64,000 bases of DNA from Ramlibacter sp. Leaf400. GTDB lineage: Bacteria; Pseudomonadota; Gammaproteobacteria; Burkholderiales; Burkholderiaceae_C. Where the stretch lies: assembly GCF_001424545.1 (NCBI RefSeq), contig NZ_LMQL01000010.1, positions 424,673 to 488,672 on the forward strand, in the 5' to 3' direction. The notes below the pieces were generated by a model. That model had not been told where the DNA came from and did not search any database. It saw nothing but the letters and a program-made list of their open reading frames with translations. Below, one piece after another: positions 40,872 to 48,987 of this stretch (positions are counted from its first letter, which is position 1; each line of letters opens with the position of its first letter). Position numbers and translations under genes: made by a program.

Positions 40872-41935
40872 TAAAGCGCCTCCATTCCACGCTCGATCGC
40901 GCTGAGCACGCGCAACAGCTGCCGCTCGACCGCCTCGATGCCCTGCCGCTGGTGCAGGTCGTTGAAGTCGGTGTCCTTCTCCTGCCGCGTCGCGGCTTCG
41001 AACACCGGCCAGACGATCTCGCACCGCTCCGTCACCTTGGCCACCTTGGTGGCCTTGCGGCAGCCCGGGTTGGAACCGTCGTGGTCGGCCGACTTCCAGT
41101 CGTCGTCCGCGCAGATCAGCAGGTGTTGCCTGGGGTGCAGCTTGCGCAGGATCTCCAACACCGGGCCCAGGTTGTAGGCATCGAGCGCGACGTAGACCGG
41201 CCAGCGCCGGCCGGTGGCCATGCGGATCGACAGCCCGGTGGCGTAGCCCTCACAGACCAGGACCACGCGGGTGGACGCGTCCACCGTGCCCAGCCGGATC
41301 GCGCAGCCCGTCTTCCCGAAGCCCTCGGTGAAGCACTTGAAGCCGTCCGGCTTTACGAACTGGAGGCCGCGCAGCGCCTCCTCGCGTGAGAAGTCATAGC
41401 GGATCAGCGGCAGCACGATCGTGCCGGCCGGCAGCACGATGGGCTGGTCCCGCGGATCGCGGCGGGCGAGCCGCATCGTGTGCGACACGAACCTGCAACT
41501 CTCGACCGTCACGCCCTTGCGCACCAGGTAGTCCGACCGGCCCTCCTTCACCATCAGGGACCACAGCGCGCCGGCGCTGAGTGCGGCCAGGCGCGCGGAC
41601 TCGGCCTTCGCGGTGGCTGCAGCTGCCGCAGCCGCGGCGCGGTCGGCATTCATCCGCTCGGCCTCTTCCTCGGAAAGTCCCCTCCAGTCGACCTCGATCT
41701 TGACCTTCGTGCCTGGCAGGCCGAGCTCCTGAGCCAGCTTGGGGCTGTACGAGCCGAAAGCGCCGACCACGAAGCGCCTGCCATCGTCGCGGCGGAACTC
41801 CCGGGTGAAGTACCAGCACTTCTTCCTCGGCCCGCAGCTGCGGCTCTTGTGCGTCGGCACCTGCAGGGGCAAGTCGCGGTCGAGCAGCACGCCGTAGGCG
41901 CGCATCTGCCGCACCACGTCTTCGTAGTTCTCCAT
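40871..41935 (-). CDS. DNA primase with Toprim domain
   Basis: A 354-residue protein. The Toprim core shows V-L-V-C-E-G-Y-A-T-G near 228, then L-L-I-C-A-D-D-D and D-T-D-F-N-D-L-H, the acidic residues that bind Mg ions. An Ala-rich helix separates it from an N-terminal part with C-G-P-R-K-K-C-W-Y, perhaps a reduced zinc site. ATG at 41935 overlaps the stop of the CII-like gene by one base. It primes phage DNA synthesis. Confidence 0.85.
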   Translation of the reverse strand: MENYEDVVRQMRAYGVLLDRDLPLQVPTHKSRSCGPRKKCWYFTREFRRDDGRRFVVGAFGSYSPKLAQELGLPGTKVKIEVDWRGLSEEEAERMNADRAAAAAAAATAKAESARLAALSAGALWSLMVKEGRSDYLVRKGVTVESCRFVSHTMRLARRDPRDQPIVLPAGTIVLPLIRYDFSREEALRGLQFVKPDGFKCFTEGFGKTGCAIRLGTVDASTRVVLVCEGYATGLSIRMATGRRWPVYVALDAYNLGPVLEILRKLHPRQHLLICADDDWKSADHDGSNPGCRKATKVAKVTERCEIVWPVFEAATRQEKDTDFNDLHQRQGIEAVERQLLRVLSAIERGMEAL

Positions 41936-42414
41936 CAGGGCCGGCTGCGTTCCTGGGAAAGATGGAGCGCGCGCGCCGCATTGAGCAGCTGCTGCAGCTT
42001 GACCAGGGCCTCGCCGCCCTCGCGATCGATCCGCTTCAGATCGTTCTCGCTGATGTCGCCGTCGTCGGCGAGCGAGCCGCAGACCGCCTGCACCAGATCG
42101 TTGAACTCCTTGGCAGTTTCCGCGAGCGCCTTCATGCAGTCGTTGCTCTCCAGGCAAAGCGACTCCGGCAGTGCGACGCACATCTGGCCGCATTCGGCAG
42201 CGAATGCATGGAGGATGCGCAGATCCCCGGTGCGCTTGGTCATTTTCACCGCGGTGAGAAGCCCCAACTTGGCTCCGCCCCGCCCAGCAACGGCATGCCC
42301 GAAGGTGTGAGGGACCTCGCCGATCGCCTTGGCCAGGCCGTGAGCCCCGCGGGGTGCACCCTGCCCCGGGTTGTAGTCCTCTGCCACGTTCCATGCTGCG
42401 GTCATCACGTCCAT
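41935..42414 (-). CDS. phage regulatory protein, CII (CP76) family
   Basis: A 159-residue helical protein like the CII/CP76 regulators of P2-like and related phages: A-A-W-N-V-A-E-D-Y at the start, L-A-K-A-I-G, and a conserved cysteine pair in M-C-V-A-L-P-E-S-L-C. It is first in the leftward replication operon. It probably controls early transcription or the lytic/lysogenic decision. The 190 bp before it hold its promoter and that of the divergent gene. Confidence 0.75.
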   Translation of the reverse strand: MDVMTAAWNVAEDYNPGQGAPRGAHGLAKAIGEVPHTFGHAVAGRGGAKLGLLTAVKMTKRTGDLRILHAFAAECGQMCVALPESLCLESNDCMKALAETAKEFNDLVQAVCGSLADDGDISENDLKRIDREGGEALVKLQQLLNAARALHLSQERSRP

Positions 42415-42604
42415 CTACGAATCCCCTCTTTCGTTGTTGCTGACACCCTGCCCCGCCCTGTCGCACAGTCGTGCCATTCACACAGGAGCAGAGGGCGGCA
42501 GATGAAGACGCGGGCGGCGCGAGCGCGCGGGATTTCTTGGCGGGCTGCCCGCAACCTCGCAGAATGGGGCTGGCAACTGACCACCCAACGAGGAAGGGGC
42601 ACCC

Positions 42605-43090
42605 ATGACGCGACTGGATCGAGCGTTGCAGTTGGATCTACTGCAGAAGATCAGCGACGAGTATCCGGGGGCCATTCGTGCACACGATGGCTTGGTGGAC
42701 TTCCACGATCCCGCGGTGAAGTTCAACCTGCAGTACCTGAAGGAGCACGGCCTCATCCACCTGGATGCCACGCTCAACATCGACACGAACAATTTTTCTA
42801 TCCGGTTCGCGCGCGCCACGAACGACGGGCTCGACTTTCTCCAGCAAGACGGCGGCCTGTCTGCCGTGCTGAAGGTGACCACCGTGCGGTTGCACGAGGA
42901 CACCATCCGGGGTCTGATCGCGGCGCGCATCAAAGCGAGCGACCTTCCGGCCGAAAGGAAGGACTCGTTGCTCGAGCGACTGAAGCAACTCCCCGCGCAG
43001 TCCATAGAACGCCTCGCAGACAAGCTACTGGACCAAGCGCTCGCAAAGGCTCCGGATGCCATCGAGTGGATTTCCACGTTGCTTCGTTGA
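42605..43090 (+). CDS. hypothetical winged-helix-like protein
   Basis: A 161-residue protein of unknown function. The first 85 residues look like a small winged helix (L-Q-K-I-S-D-E-Y-P-G, L-K-E-H-G-L-I, and A-T-N-D-G-L-D-F-L), followed by a helical C-terminal half. ATG at 42605 has GGAAGGGG upstream. It runs against the surrounding leftward replication genes, so it looks like a separate insertion between Cro and CII; phages of this kind often carry such a gene here. Confidence 0.7.
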   Translation: MTRLDRALQLDLLQKISDEYPGAIRAHDGLVDFHDPAVKFNLQYLKEHGLIHLDATLNIDTNNFSIRFARATNDGLDFLQQDGGLSAVLKVTTVRLHEDTIRGLIAARIKASDLPAERKDSLLERLKQLPAQSIERLADKLLDQALAKAPDAIEWISTLLR

Positions 43091-43289
43091 GTCCCTCCGG
43101 CGTTGGCACCCGCTCGAACAGAACATACCCGGCGTGGGGCGCCTCTTCGACATGGCAGCCCGTCAACGAACCTCCGAGCGTGATCCAGAACGCCGGCTCC
43201 GGGGGGGCGTTTTGCGCTGAAAACGAGAGCACCAAGCCATTCCGGCCGTGCACCACCAGTGCGTCGGGGAGGATTTCAAGCGGCCCCAC
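42930..43289 (-). CDS. possible small gene coupled to cro
   Basis: An open frame of 119 codons whose GTG start lies 4 bp after the Cro-like stop. The N-terminal half reads as a beta-rich protein (L-V-V-H-G-R-N-G-L-V-L-S-F, then A-F-W-I-T-L-G-G), but the last third overlaps antisense to the gene at 42605-43090 and is Arg-rich like a shadow. Either the gene is real with a long antisense overlap, or only the leader position makes it look so. Confidence 0.4.
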   Translation of the reverse strand: MGPLEILPDALVVHGRNGLVLSFSAQNAPPEPAFWITLGGSLTGCHVEEAPHAGYVLFERVPTPEGLNEATWKSTRWHPEPLRALGPVACLRGVLWTARGVASVARATSPSFRPEGRSL

Positions 43290-43293
43290 GATC

Positions 43294-43656
43294 TCAGCCC
43301 TCTACCGCCACGCGCGGCTCGCCGTCCGTGATCCGCCGGCGCTCGCCGGTGTCGCGGTGGGCGCCCTGCCCTGCCGCGGCCGTGCTCGAAGGCGTTTCGT
43401 GCGGCGCATCGTTCGCCGCTGCTTTCGCTCTGAGCACATCCCACGCGACGTCCGGACGAAGCTCCTCACAGCGCACGGCGCCATCAGTCGCGCGCTCGAT
43501 CAGGGGGCAGTACTCCGCCGGCACACGATTTCGGACCCACGACTGAACAGTCTGGTAGCGCTCCACTCCGATGCTGGCTGCGGCACGTACCGGCCCGCCA
43601 AGAAGTCGGATAGCTTTAGCTGCCGGGTTTACGAGTGATGTCGGTCGGAGATCCAT
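43294..43656 (-). CDS. Cro/YdaS-like repressor
   Basis: A 120-residue protein. Residues 10-65 form a YdaS/Cro-type helix-turn-helix (A-I-R-L-L-G-G-P-V-R-A-A-A, then Q-T-V-Q-S-W-V-R-N-R-V-P-A-E-Y-C). The remainder is Ala/Thr/Glu-rich. It is transcribed divergently from the CI-like gene, so it is the lytic-phase repressor of the switch. ATG at 43656 starts about 80 bp from the CI start. Confidence 0.8.
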   Translation of the reverse strand: MDLRPTSLVNPAAKAIRLLGGPVRAAASIGVERYQTVQSWVRNRVPAEYCPLIERATDGAVRCEELRPDVAWDVLRAKAAANDAPHETPSSTAAAGQGAHRDTGERRRITDGEPRVAVEG

Positions 43657-43735
43657 CTGAGCCCCACAAGAACGTCTAGTGATGCTAGAACATCTTGCGT
43701 TGTTGAGCAAGCTCACACATGAAAAACTTGCGTCC
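43657..43735. promoter_or_regulatory. CI/Cro operator region
   Basis: The divergent gap contains CTTGC (43695-43699) facing GCAAG (43708-43712), and a second CTTGC at 43728-43732. The right pair also forms TGAGC-AA-GCTCA (43705-43716). These half-sites overlap where both promoters must be. The first possible CI start codons (GTG 43679, ATG 43682) fall inside this region, which is one reason to prefer the ATG at 43736. Confidence 0.6.
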
Positions 43736-44392
43736 ATGCAGTCGATCCACGAGCAGATCAAGGCCGCTCGTGAGCGGAGGGGATGGTCCATGCAGCGGTT
43801 GGCGCATGAGATCAGCCAGGCAGAAGGTCTCGCAAAAAAGCTGAGCTGGCAGACCGTGCAGCAGTGGGAGAACGGGACTTCTGCCCCAAAGCGCACTCGG
43901 ATGCAGGTTGTGGCCAAGCTGCTGAACCTCCACGAGAGCGAAACGGCAGTCCTTCTTGAAGGGGCCGCTGAAGAAGAGCTGATGGTCCGCGCGCTGGAGC
44001 TTCCCGCTCTGCCCGGTTCTGAGCAGCGCCGGGCGGCCGTCGTCGCTGGTCGGCTACCTCTCGCCCCTGCTTGGGTGGCGCGAGCGTGCCCAACCGTTGC
44101 ACCCACCGACTTGCGCCTTCTTCACGGCGCTGGCGATGGAATGGAGCCGACCTTTACCGACGGGGACATGCTGCTCGTTGACACGAGCGTCAGGGCGATC
44201 CAGGAGGATGGGATCTACGTGCTCAGCGCTACTGGACGTGTTCACGCTCGGCGCGTTCGCCAGCGCCTCGACGGTGGACACGAGATCACCAGCGATAACC
44301 CAACGGCGAAGACTGTCGAAGTCATTCAAGATCGCCCCAACTTCGAGGTTCTCGGCCGAGTTGTCTGGATTTGGAACAGCAAGCGCGCCTAG
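43736..44392 (+). CDS. CI-like repressor, XRE plus S24-like domain
   Basis: A 218-residue repressor: N-terminal helix-turn-helix (I-K-A-A-R-E-R-R-G-W-S, then T-V-Q-Q-W-E-N-G-T) and a C-terminal LexA/S24-like fold (D-G-D-M-L-L-V-D). The segment that normally carries the nucleophile as G-D-S-M reads G-D-G-M-E-P-T-F, so the serine is glycine, and the region expected to hold the lysine reads H-A-R-R-V. Autocleavage therefore looks lost while dimerisation may be kept. The ATG at 43736 suits the family N-terminus; upstream starts at 43679 and 43682 are possible. Confidence 0.85.
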   Translation: MQSIHEQIKAARERRGWSMQRLAHEISQAEGLAKKLSWQTVQQWENGTSAPKRTRMQVVAKLLNLHESETAVLLEGAAEEELMVRALELPALPGSEQRRAAVVAGRLPLAPAWVARACPTVAPTDLRLLHGAGDGMEPTFTDGDMLLVDTSVRAIQEDGIYVLSATGRVHARRVRQRLDGGHEITSDNPTAKTVEVIQDRPNFEVLGRVVWIWNSKRA

Positions 44393-44472
44393 AACCACAA
44401 GTTAGTCTTGCATTACTAGTTTCTCTTGTGCATACTGCAGCTCCGTAGCCCATCCGGGCAAAGGAGCGAACA

Positions 44473-44997
44473 GTGCATCAGCAGGTCAGTTCCAGCGTCG
44501 AGCAGACGCCCCCCGCTCAACCCACCCTCCAAGGCGTTCCAGCGGCTGATGCCGCAGCAGCGGCCGCGCGCGCTGCGCAGCACGAGAGGCTGACTCCCTT
44601 CTACGCGCAGATCATCGCCCGCTACGGCCCGGAGCAGCAGCAGGCCATCCAGCGCCTGTACGTGGCGGCCCAGACGATGCTGGACACCAGCGGGGGCAGC
44701 ACGTGCGGCAAGCTGCTCCTGGGTCTCTACAACGGCACCAGGTTCCGGTTCGACCTGACCGACCTGCGCCTCCTGGACAGCAGCCTGTTCGAGGCCGCCA
44801 TGGTGGTGCTGCGCATGGACGCGCGGCACACGTACACCGAGGTGCACGAGGTGTTGAACGCGATGTACGCCGATGGCCGCAACGTCGGCGCGGAGTTCGA
44901 GCACTGGGCCCATCTGCTGCGCCTGAAGAACCGCTGCAAGCGCGAGCACCTCTCCTCCCCGAAGGAATACGGACCGCAGTGGAAAGGCGTGCAATGA
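44473..44997 (+). CDS. hypothetical early protein (DUF7673-like)
   Basis: A 174-residue protein with GTG start at 44473 behind AAGGAG. The C-terminal 110 residues (Q-R-L-Y-V-A-A-Q, L-G-L-Y-N-G, F-D-L-T-D-L-R-L-L-D, then G-A-E-F-E-H-W) resemble the DUF7673 phage family. It is the first gene of the rightward early operon, 80 bp after CI. The function is unknown. It overlaps the next gene by 4 bp. Confidence 0.65.
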   Translation: MHQQVSSSVEQTPPAQPTLQGVPAADAAAAAARAAQHERLTPFYAQIIARYGPEQQQAIQRLYVAAQTMLDTSGGSTCGKLLLGLYNGTRFRFDLTDLRLLDSSLFEAAMVVLRMDARHTYTEVHEVLNAMYADGRNVGAEFEHWAHLLRLKNRCKREHLSSPKEYGPQWKGVQ

Positions 44998-45212
44998 GCG
45001 CGCCGCAGCACACGCCGCGGACCGTGCGCGAGGTGCGCTGGGTGCACCTCGGCCTTCCGGAGGCTCGGTTCTATCTCGGCTGCCGCGGACATCTGCATGT
45101 TTTTCGACGCACCGGCTATCGGTCGGGCGCTTTCGTCGAAGACGCCGCCATAGCCAAGGCGGTCTACGGGGCCGCGGAAGACGCACCAAACGCGCGCTTC
45201 GCATCGGCATGA
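44994..45212 (+). CDS. hypothetical small early protein
   Basis: A 72-residue protein of unknown function. ATG at 44994 overlaps the previous stop, and its own stop overlaps the next start, so it is part of a tightly coupled run of four genes. The sequence has W-V-H-L-G-L and C-R-G-H-L-H-V-F-R-R-T-G, a basic, beta-like pattern. No family recognised. Confidence 0.6.
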   Translation: MSAPQHTPRTVREVRWVHLGLPEARFYLGCRGHLHVFRRTGYRSGAFVEDAAIAKAVYGAAEDAPNARFASA

Positions 45213-45460
45213 CTACCGGGCGCCTCACGTTCCCACCGACGCCGGCCGAGCGCCCGGCGCCGAAGATCCGGCCGCTCGTGCTGGCTGCGCTGCTGGCGCT
45301 GTCGGGCGTGCTGTGGGCCTGGATGCAGGTGCAGCTCGACGAGGCCGCTGCGGTCCACACCCAGCAGGATCTGGCGCGCGCGCGTATCGAGGCGTTCCGC
45401 GCCGGCGCCCGGGCGGCACTCGAGCAAAGGTGCCAGCGCACGCTGGCCGCTCCGCTGTGA
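45209..45460 (+). CDS. small single-pass membrane protein
   Basis: An 83-residue protein with one transmembrane helix at about residues 21-40, preceded by a Pro-rich cytoplasmic end and followed by an Ala/Arg/Gln helix with one cysteine (about residue 75). It starts in the previous stop (ATGA) and ends in the next start (GTGA). Role unknown; it may act in early host takeover. Confidence 0.6.
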   Translation: MTTGRLTFPPTPAERPAPKIRPLVLAALLALSGVLWAWMQVQLDEAAAVHTQQDLARARIEAFRAGARAALEQRCQRTLAAPL

Positions 45461-45768
45461 CGATTGCTCACCCACTCACGGCAACCACCACCGAGCCCGA
45501 CGAGATCTCGCTGCGCACCGCCTACGAGCGCTGCCGCAAGGATTTCTGGCCGGTGACCTACGAGGCCGCCATGGAGCACCCGACGTACTCGCGCCTGGTG
45601 GCCATGAACGCGCGGCATCCGGGCAGCGTCACGCCTGCGCGGGCACACGCCTGGCCCTTCATGGCAGCGCCGCGGCACCGCTCGCGCTCGACCATTCACG
45701 CTGGCACCTGGACGGCGCCGCACTTCCACGACCTCAAGCGAGCCGCCGCCGGCGATCGCGACGACTGA
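45457..45768 (+). CDS. hypothetical early protein
   Basis: A 103-residue protein beginning with GTG at 45457, overlapping the previous stop. It is rich in Arg, His and aromatic residues (R-K-D-F-W-P-V-T-Y, H-P-T-Y-S-R, H-A-W-P-F-M, then H-F-H-D-L-K-R), suggesting a compact nucleic-acid-binding or metal-binding fold, but no family is recognised. Confidence 0.55.
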   Translation: MTIAHPLTATTTEPDEISLRTAYERCRKDFWPVTYEAAMEHPTYSRLVAMNARHPGSVTPARAHAWPFMAAPRHRSRSTIHAGTWTAPHFHDLKRAAAGDRDD

Positions 45769-45819
45769 GCCCGCCGCGGCCAGCGGGCCGCTCTCTCAAA
45801 AACCCCGGAGGAGTTTCCA

Positions 45820-47493
45820 ATGACCACCAACCTCATCGAAGCCAGCCCCTGGCTAGTTACCACCAGCGCGACGAACCCGCGCAAGCGCCGCGGCTTGGAC
45901 ATCGACAGCCTCAACGCGCTCGCAACCAGCATCCGCGCACAAGGCGTGCTGCAGCCGATCCTCGTCCGTCCGCTGCCTGCCGGCCGCTTGCACGACACGT
46001 TCCTGGATCGCGAGCTAGGCCGCCCGCTGCCGGAGTACGAGCTGGTGGCCGGCGAGCGCCGCCTGCGCGCCAGTCGCATCGCAGACCTGGACTTCATCCC
46101 GATCTTGGTGCGGGACCTCTCCGACGAAGCAGCGCTGGAGCTGCAGCTGGTGGAGAACATCGAGCGCGAGGACCTCGACCCCATGGAGGAGGCGGAGGGC
46201 TTCGAACTCCTGCGCGAGAGATTGGGCTACACGGTCGAGCAGATCGCCGAGCGCATCGGCGGCGGCAAGGGGGCCAGCTACATCTACAAGACGATGAAGC
46301 TGCTGGACCTGACGCCGGACAGCCGCGAGGCCGTGTCCGAGGGCGTGCTGGGCCGATCGACCGGGCTCCTGGTGTCCCGCTACCCCGCCAGCCAGCAGGC
46401 CGATGTGGTCGCCTTCATCAGAGCACTGGCCGAGGCCGGTGAGCCCGCGCCCTTCCGGAAGGTCTCTGTCGCGGTGTTCAAGCGCTTCAACCTCGATCTG
46501 AAGCAGGCCGTGTGGGACATCCAGGATGCGTCGCTGCTGCCGGACGCCGGCGCGTGCAGCGCGTGTCCGAAGCGCAGCGGCGCCCATGGCGATCTGTTTG
46601 GCGACGCGACTGACTCGCCCGACAGCTGCACCGACCCGGACTGCTTCGCCGCAAAGCGCGAGGCCCATGTGGCCATCGTGAAGGCGAAGGCTCAGAAGGA
46701 CGGCTTCAAGGTGATCGAGGGCGAGGAGGCGCACCGCGTGCGGCCCAGCCCGCACCAGCGGCCCATCAGCGGCTACGTCCGCCTGACCGACGTGGCCGCC
46801 ACCGAGACGGGTGACGACGGTGTCGAGCGCGAGGTCACCTTCGAGGACAAGCTCCGGGCCCTGGGTAAGCGAGCCCCCAAGCCGCGGGTGTTCATCGACC
46901 CGCACACCGGCGCCGCCGAAAAGGTGATCACCACGGATCTGGCGGACAAGCTCCAGCCGACTGAGGACGGCAAGCCGTCGGGCAAGGGCAAGACGGCGGG
47001 CGCGGCCGCCGCCAGCCCGGGCAGCACCGACCGGCTTCCGCCGGACGATGGCCGCACGCCGGCAGAACGCGCACTCGACGACCACAACGTCCAGCGCGCG
47101 GTGCTCCTGCGGATGCTCGACGCGATCCGCACCCGCGAGCGAAGCGCCGACGAACTGCGGCTCGCGCTCAAGCTGCTCCTGGTCGAGCAGGAAGGCTGCG
47201 ACGAGACGCTGGAGTACATGGGCTTCAGCGGCGATGCGGCCGACCGGCACGACATGGAGACCTGGATCGACGCCCTGCTGCCCGCGCAGCTCGGGCAGCT
47301 GCTGGCCATGTCGGCAGTCGAGATCGGTTTCGGCGAATGGGACACCAGCATCCCCGCAGCGACGCGGGTGAAGCTGGCTGAGAGCTACGGCATCGACGTG
47401 ATCGCCGTACGCGACAAGGTCGCCGAGGATCTGCAGCGCGAAGAGGCCAAGCCGCTTAAAGAGGAACAGGAGAGCGAGGAGGCATCGACGTGA
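45820..47493 (+). CDS. ParB/Spo0J-family protein
   Basis: A 557-residue protein. The N-terminal ParB/Srx nuclease-like domain has E-L-V-A-G-E-R-R-L-R-A-S (box II, 74-85) and L-V-E-N-I-E-R-E-D-L, followed by a helix-turn-helix region. After residue 245 a cysteine cluster appears (C-S-A-C-P-K-R, then C-T-D-P-D-C-F), likely a zinc site, then a long C-terminal part of unknown function. There is no ParA partner and the phage is integrated, so it probably serves as a transcription or replication factor rather than in partition. Confidence 0.8.
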   Translation: MTTNLIEASPWLVTTSATNPRKRRGLDIDSLNALATSIRAQGVLQPILVRPLPAGRLHDTFLDRELGRPLPEYELVAGERRLRASRIADLDFIPILVRDLSDEAALELQLVENIEREDLDPMEEAEGFELLRERLGYTVEQIAERIGGGKGASYIYKTMKLLDLTPDSREAVSEGVLGRSTGLLVSRYPASQQADVVAFIRALAEAGEPAPFRKVSVAVFKRFNLDLKQAVWDIQDASLLPDAGACSACPKRSGAHGDLFGDATDSPDSCTDPDCFAAKREAHVAIVKAKAQKDGFKVIEGEEAHRVRPSPHQRPISGYVRLTDVAATETGDDGVEREVTFEDKLRALGKRAPKPRVFIDPHTGAAEKVITTDLADKLQPTEDGKPSGKGKTAGAAAASPGSTDRLPPDDGRTPAERALDDHNVQRAVLLRMLDAIRTRERSADELRLALKLLLVEQEGCDETLEYMGFSGDAADRHDMETWIDALLPAQLGQLLAMSAVEIGFGEWDTSIPAATRVKLAESYGIDVIAVRDKVAEDLQREEAKPLKEEQESEEAST

Positions 47494-47756
47494 CGCAGGA
47501 CGCCCGGGCCGCTGACGAACAAGCACCGCGATGGCGCACGGTCGCCCTCGAGGCTGTCGCGGCCGCGTGCGGCCTGTTCGGGTCGCTGCTGCTGGCCGTC
47601 AAGGGGGACCACGCCAGCTGGGGGTGGGTTGCCTTCCTTGCCAGCAACGTCGCTTGGATCGCATTTGCGTCCGCACGACGGCACTGGTTCTTGCTGCTTC
47701 AACAGCTGGGCTTCACCGCGACAAGCGTGCTTGGAATCTGGCGCTGGCACCTCTGA
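47490..47756 (+). CDS. small membrane protein
   Basis: An 88-residue protein with three hydrophobic segments (about residues 22-38, 44-60 and 66-84). GTG at 47490 overlaps the ParB stop. The spacing of Trp and aromatic residues resembles small PnuC-like or phage inner membrane proteins; a function cannot be assigned. Confidence 0.55.
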   Translation: MTQDARAADEQAPRWRTVALEAVAAACGLFGSLLLAVKGDHASWGWVAFLASNVAWIAFASARRHWFLLLQQLGFTATSVLGIWRWHL

Positions 47757-47781
47757 GCCAAGCCCCGAGAAAAGAATCTTC

Positions 47782-47946
47782 ATGATCACTCCGCAGTTCC
47801 TGCTACCCGTGCACGACGAGCTCGTCGTGGACCTGTTCGCCGGCGGCGGCGGCGGCGCCTCCACCGGCATCGAGCAGGCCACCGGCCGGCCGTTGGACAT
47901 TGCCATCAACTACGAGCCGCCGAAGGCGGTGATCCTGCGCCGTTGC
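47782..47946 (+). pseudogene. truncated N-terminus of a C5-cytosine methyltransferase
   Basis: This reads as the first 50 or so residues of the intact methyltransferase at 49047: Q-F-L-L-P-V-H-D-E, D-L-F-A-G-G-G-G and S-T-G-I-E-Q-A are shared. The copy has an extra Gly codon in the SAM loop and an extra residue later, and it diverges after about 47930. It then runs into the 3' end of a leftward gene. DNA identity to the intact copy is moderate, so it is an old or foreign copy. It lacks the catalytic region and should be inactive. Confidence 0.75.
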
Positions 47947-48516
47947 CTAGACCGGCGCCAGTTTTTCCAATGCCGCCCGCGCAGCGTCGTACTGCCCGGT
48001 TGCGTTCCCAAGCAGGTCGGCAAGAGTGCCCCACGTCATTTTTTTGATCGATTGGTTCAGGTGCTCGCCTGTGACCAGAAGGCCCAGGAACAGTTCGGCT
48101 TGCATCGCAAGCTTCCTTCCTCGGACCAGATGTCGGGCGCAGTCGATGTCGTGCGCAGCCACCGAGGCAACGTCCTCCTCCGACGGGAATGGGAGGTTCT
48201 TCAGCCGTCGATGCAGGTCGGCGGCCGTCTCCATCTCAAAGGCAGCGCCTGCCGCGGCTCGAAGCGCTTGCAACCCCCCGATCACCGGCGACATGTGCAA
48301 GAGGATGCTGGTGGCCGCAAGTTCGGCCCGCACCTGCGCACGCATCCTTTCACCGGTGCGGGCAACTCGCTGCTGCCACATCGCCAATCCTACGGCTGCG
48401 AGGATGGCCAGAATCGATCCCCACGCCTGCACCCAAGCCGCGCACTCACTCCTGGTTGGCCCAGGCACAAAAAAGCAGGTCTGCCAGAGATCACCCATCC
48501 CGCTGGCCCCCGTCAT
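47947..48516 (-). CDS. single-pass membrane protein with helical tail
   Basis: A 189-residue protein with one transmembrane helix (about residues 29-47, around A-W-V-Q-A-W-G-S-I) and a long helical cytoplasmic part. Its start overlaps the stop of the preceding small gene. The A-A-W-V-Q-A-x-G-S-I-x-A-I motif recurs in the gene at 50993, so the two are distant relatives on either side of the methyltransferase. No function is recognised. Confidence 0.6.
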   Translation of the reverse strand: MTGASGMGDLWQTCFFVPGPTRSECAAWVQAWGSILAILAAVGLAMWQQRVARTGERMRAQVRAELAATSILLHMSPVIGGLQALRAAAGAAFEMETAADLHRRLKNLPFPSEEDVASVAAHDIDCARHLVRGRKLAMQAELFLGLLVTGEHLNQSIKKMTWGTLADLLGNATGQYDAARAALEKLAPV

Positions 48517-48740
48517 ACACCGCGCAGAACGGCGAGGAGCTGGCTTACTGTCCGATTGAAGTCTTCTCTGAACGGATCCCCGTCTGGCCCTGCCATAGCC
48601 TCCTTCGTTGTCGCGAGCGTCTGTTCGACATCGCGGATGAGAGCTGCATTGCCTTGCTGCTGCCGCAGCAAGGCCGAGAGGAACAGCTGTTGCGCGAGCA
48701 CGCTGGCTCCGACTTTGATGATATCGACGGGATCGTTCAC
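48513..48740 (-). CDS. small helical protein, hypothetical
   Basis: A 75-residue protein. The GTG at 48740 has AGGAG at good spacing, which argues against the longer frame. It is entirely helical in character (V-G-A-S-V-L-A-Q-Q-L-F-L-S-A-L-L), perhaps amphipathic or membrane-associated. It overlaps the next gene by 4 bp. Confidence 0.55.
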   Translation of the reverse strand: MNDPVDIIKVGASVLAQQLFLSALLRQQQGNAALIRDVEQTLATTKEAMAGPDGDPFREDFNRTVSQLLAVLRGV

Positions 48741-48750
48741 ACCTGACTCC

Positions 48751-48987
48751 TCACCGAGCGCTGAAATCGGGCGGCAGAGTGTCCGCAGATTCCCGCCGCG
48801 TCCTCGCCACGACCGACGTCCACGTGCCGACCAACCCGCTTTCCCTGATTCCGTCGCGAATCGCGGCACGGATCACGTGGTACAGGCACCACATGGTGAC
48901 GATGAAGCCTATGAGACTGACCGCTCCGTACCAGAGCACCAGACGGATCATTTCGATCTCGAAGGCGCGTATGTCCATGTCTGTCAT
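48751..48987 (-). CDS. small membrane protein, first gene of a leftward cassette
   Basis: A 78-residue protein with one strong transmembrane helix (about residues 15-40) and a basic helical tail (R-A-A-I-R-D-G-I-R-E-S). The ATG at 48987 follows GGAGGAATGACAG. It starts a leftward three-gene unit that ends at the truncated methyltransferase and starts about 60 bp before the intact one. Confidence 0.55.
   Translation of the reverse strand: MTDMDIRAFEIEMIRLVLWYGAVSLIGFIVTMWCLYHVIRAAIRDGIRESGLVGTWTSVVARTRRESADTLPPDFSAR

Noticed and set aside
42405-42602. A 65-codon leftward frame just before the CII-like gene
   Set aside because: Arg-rich, no ribosome site, and it covers the divergent promoter region; possible but not supported.
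45820-47493. ParB-like gene as evidence that the prophage is a plasmid
   Set aside because: There is no ParA, and the integrase together with matching attL and attR shows chromosomal integration.
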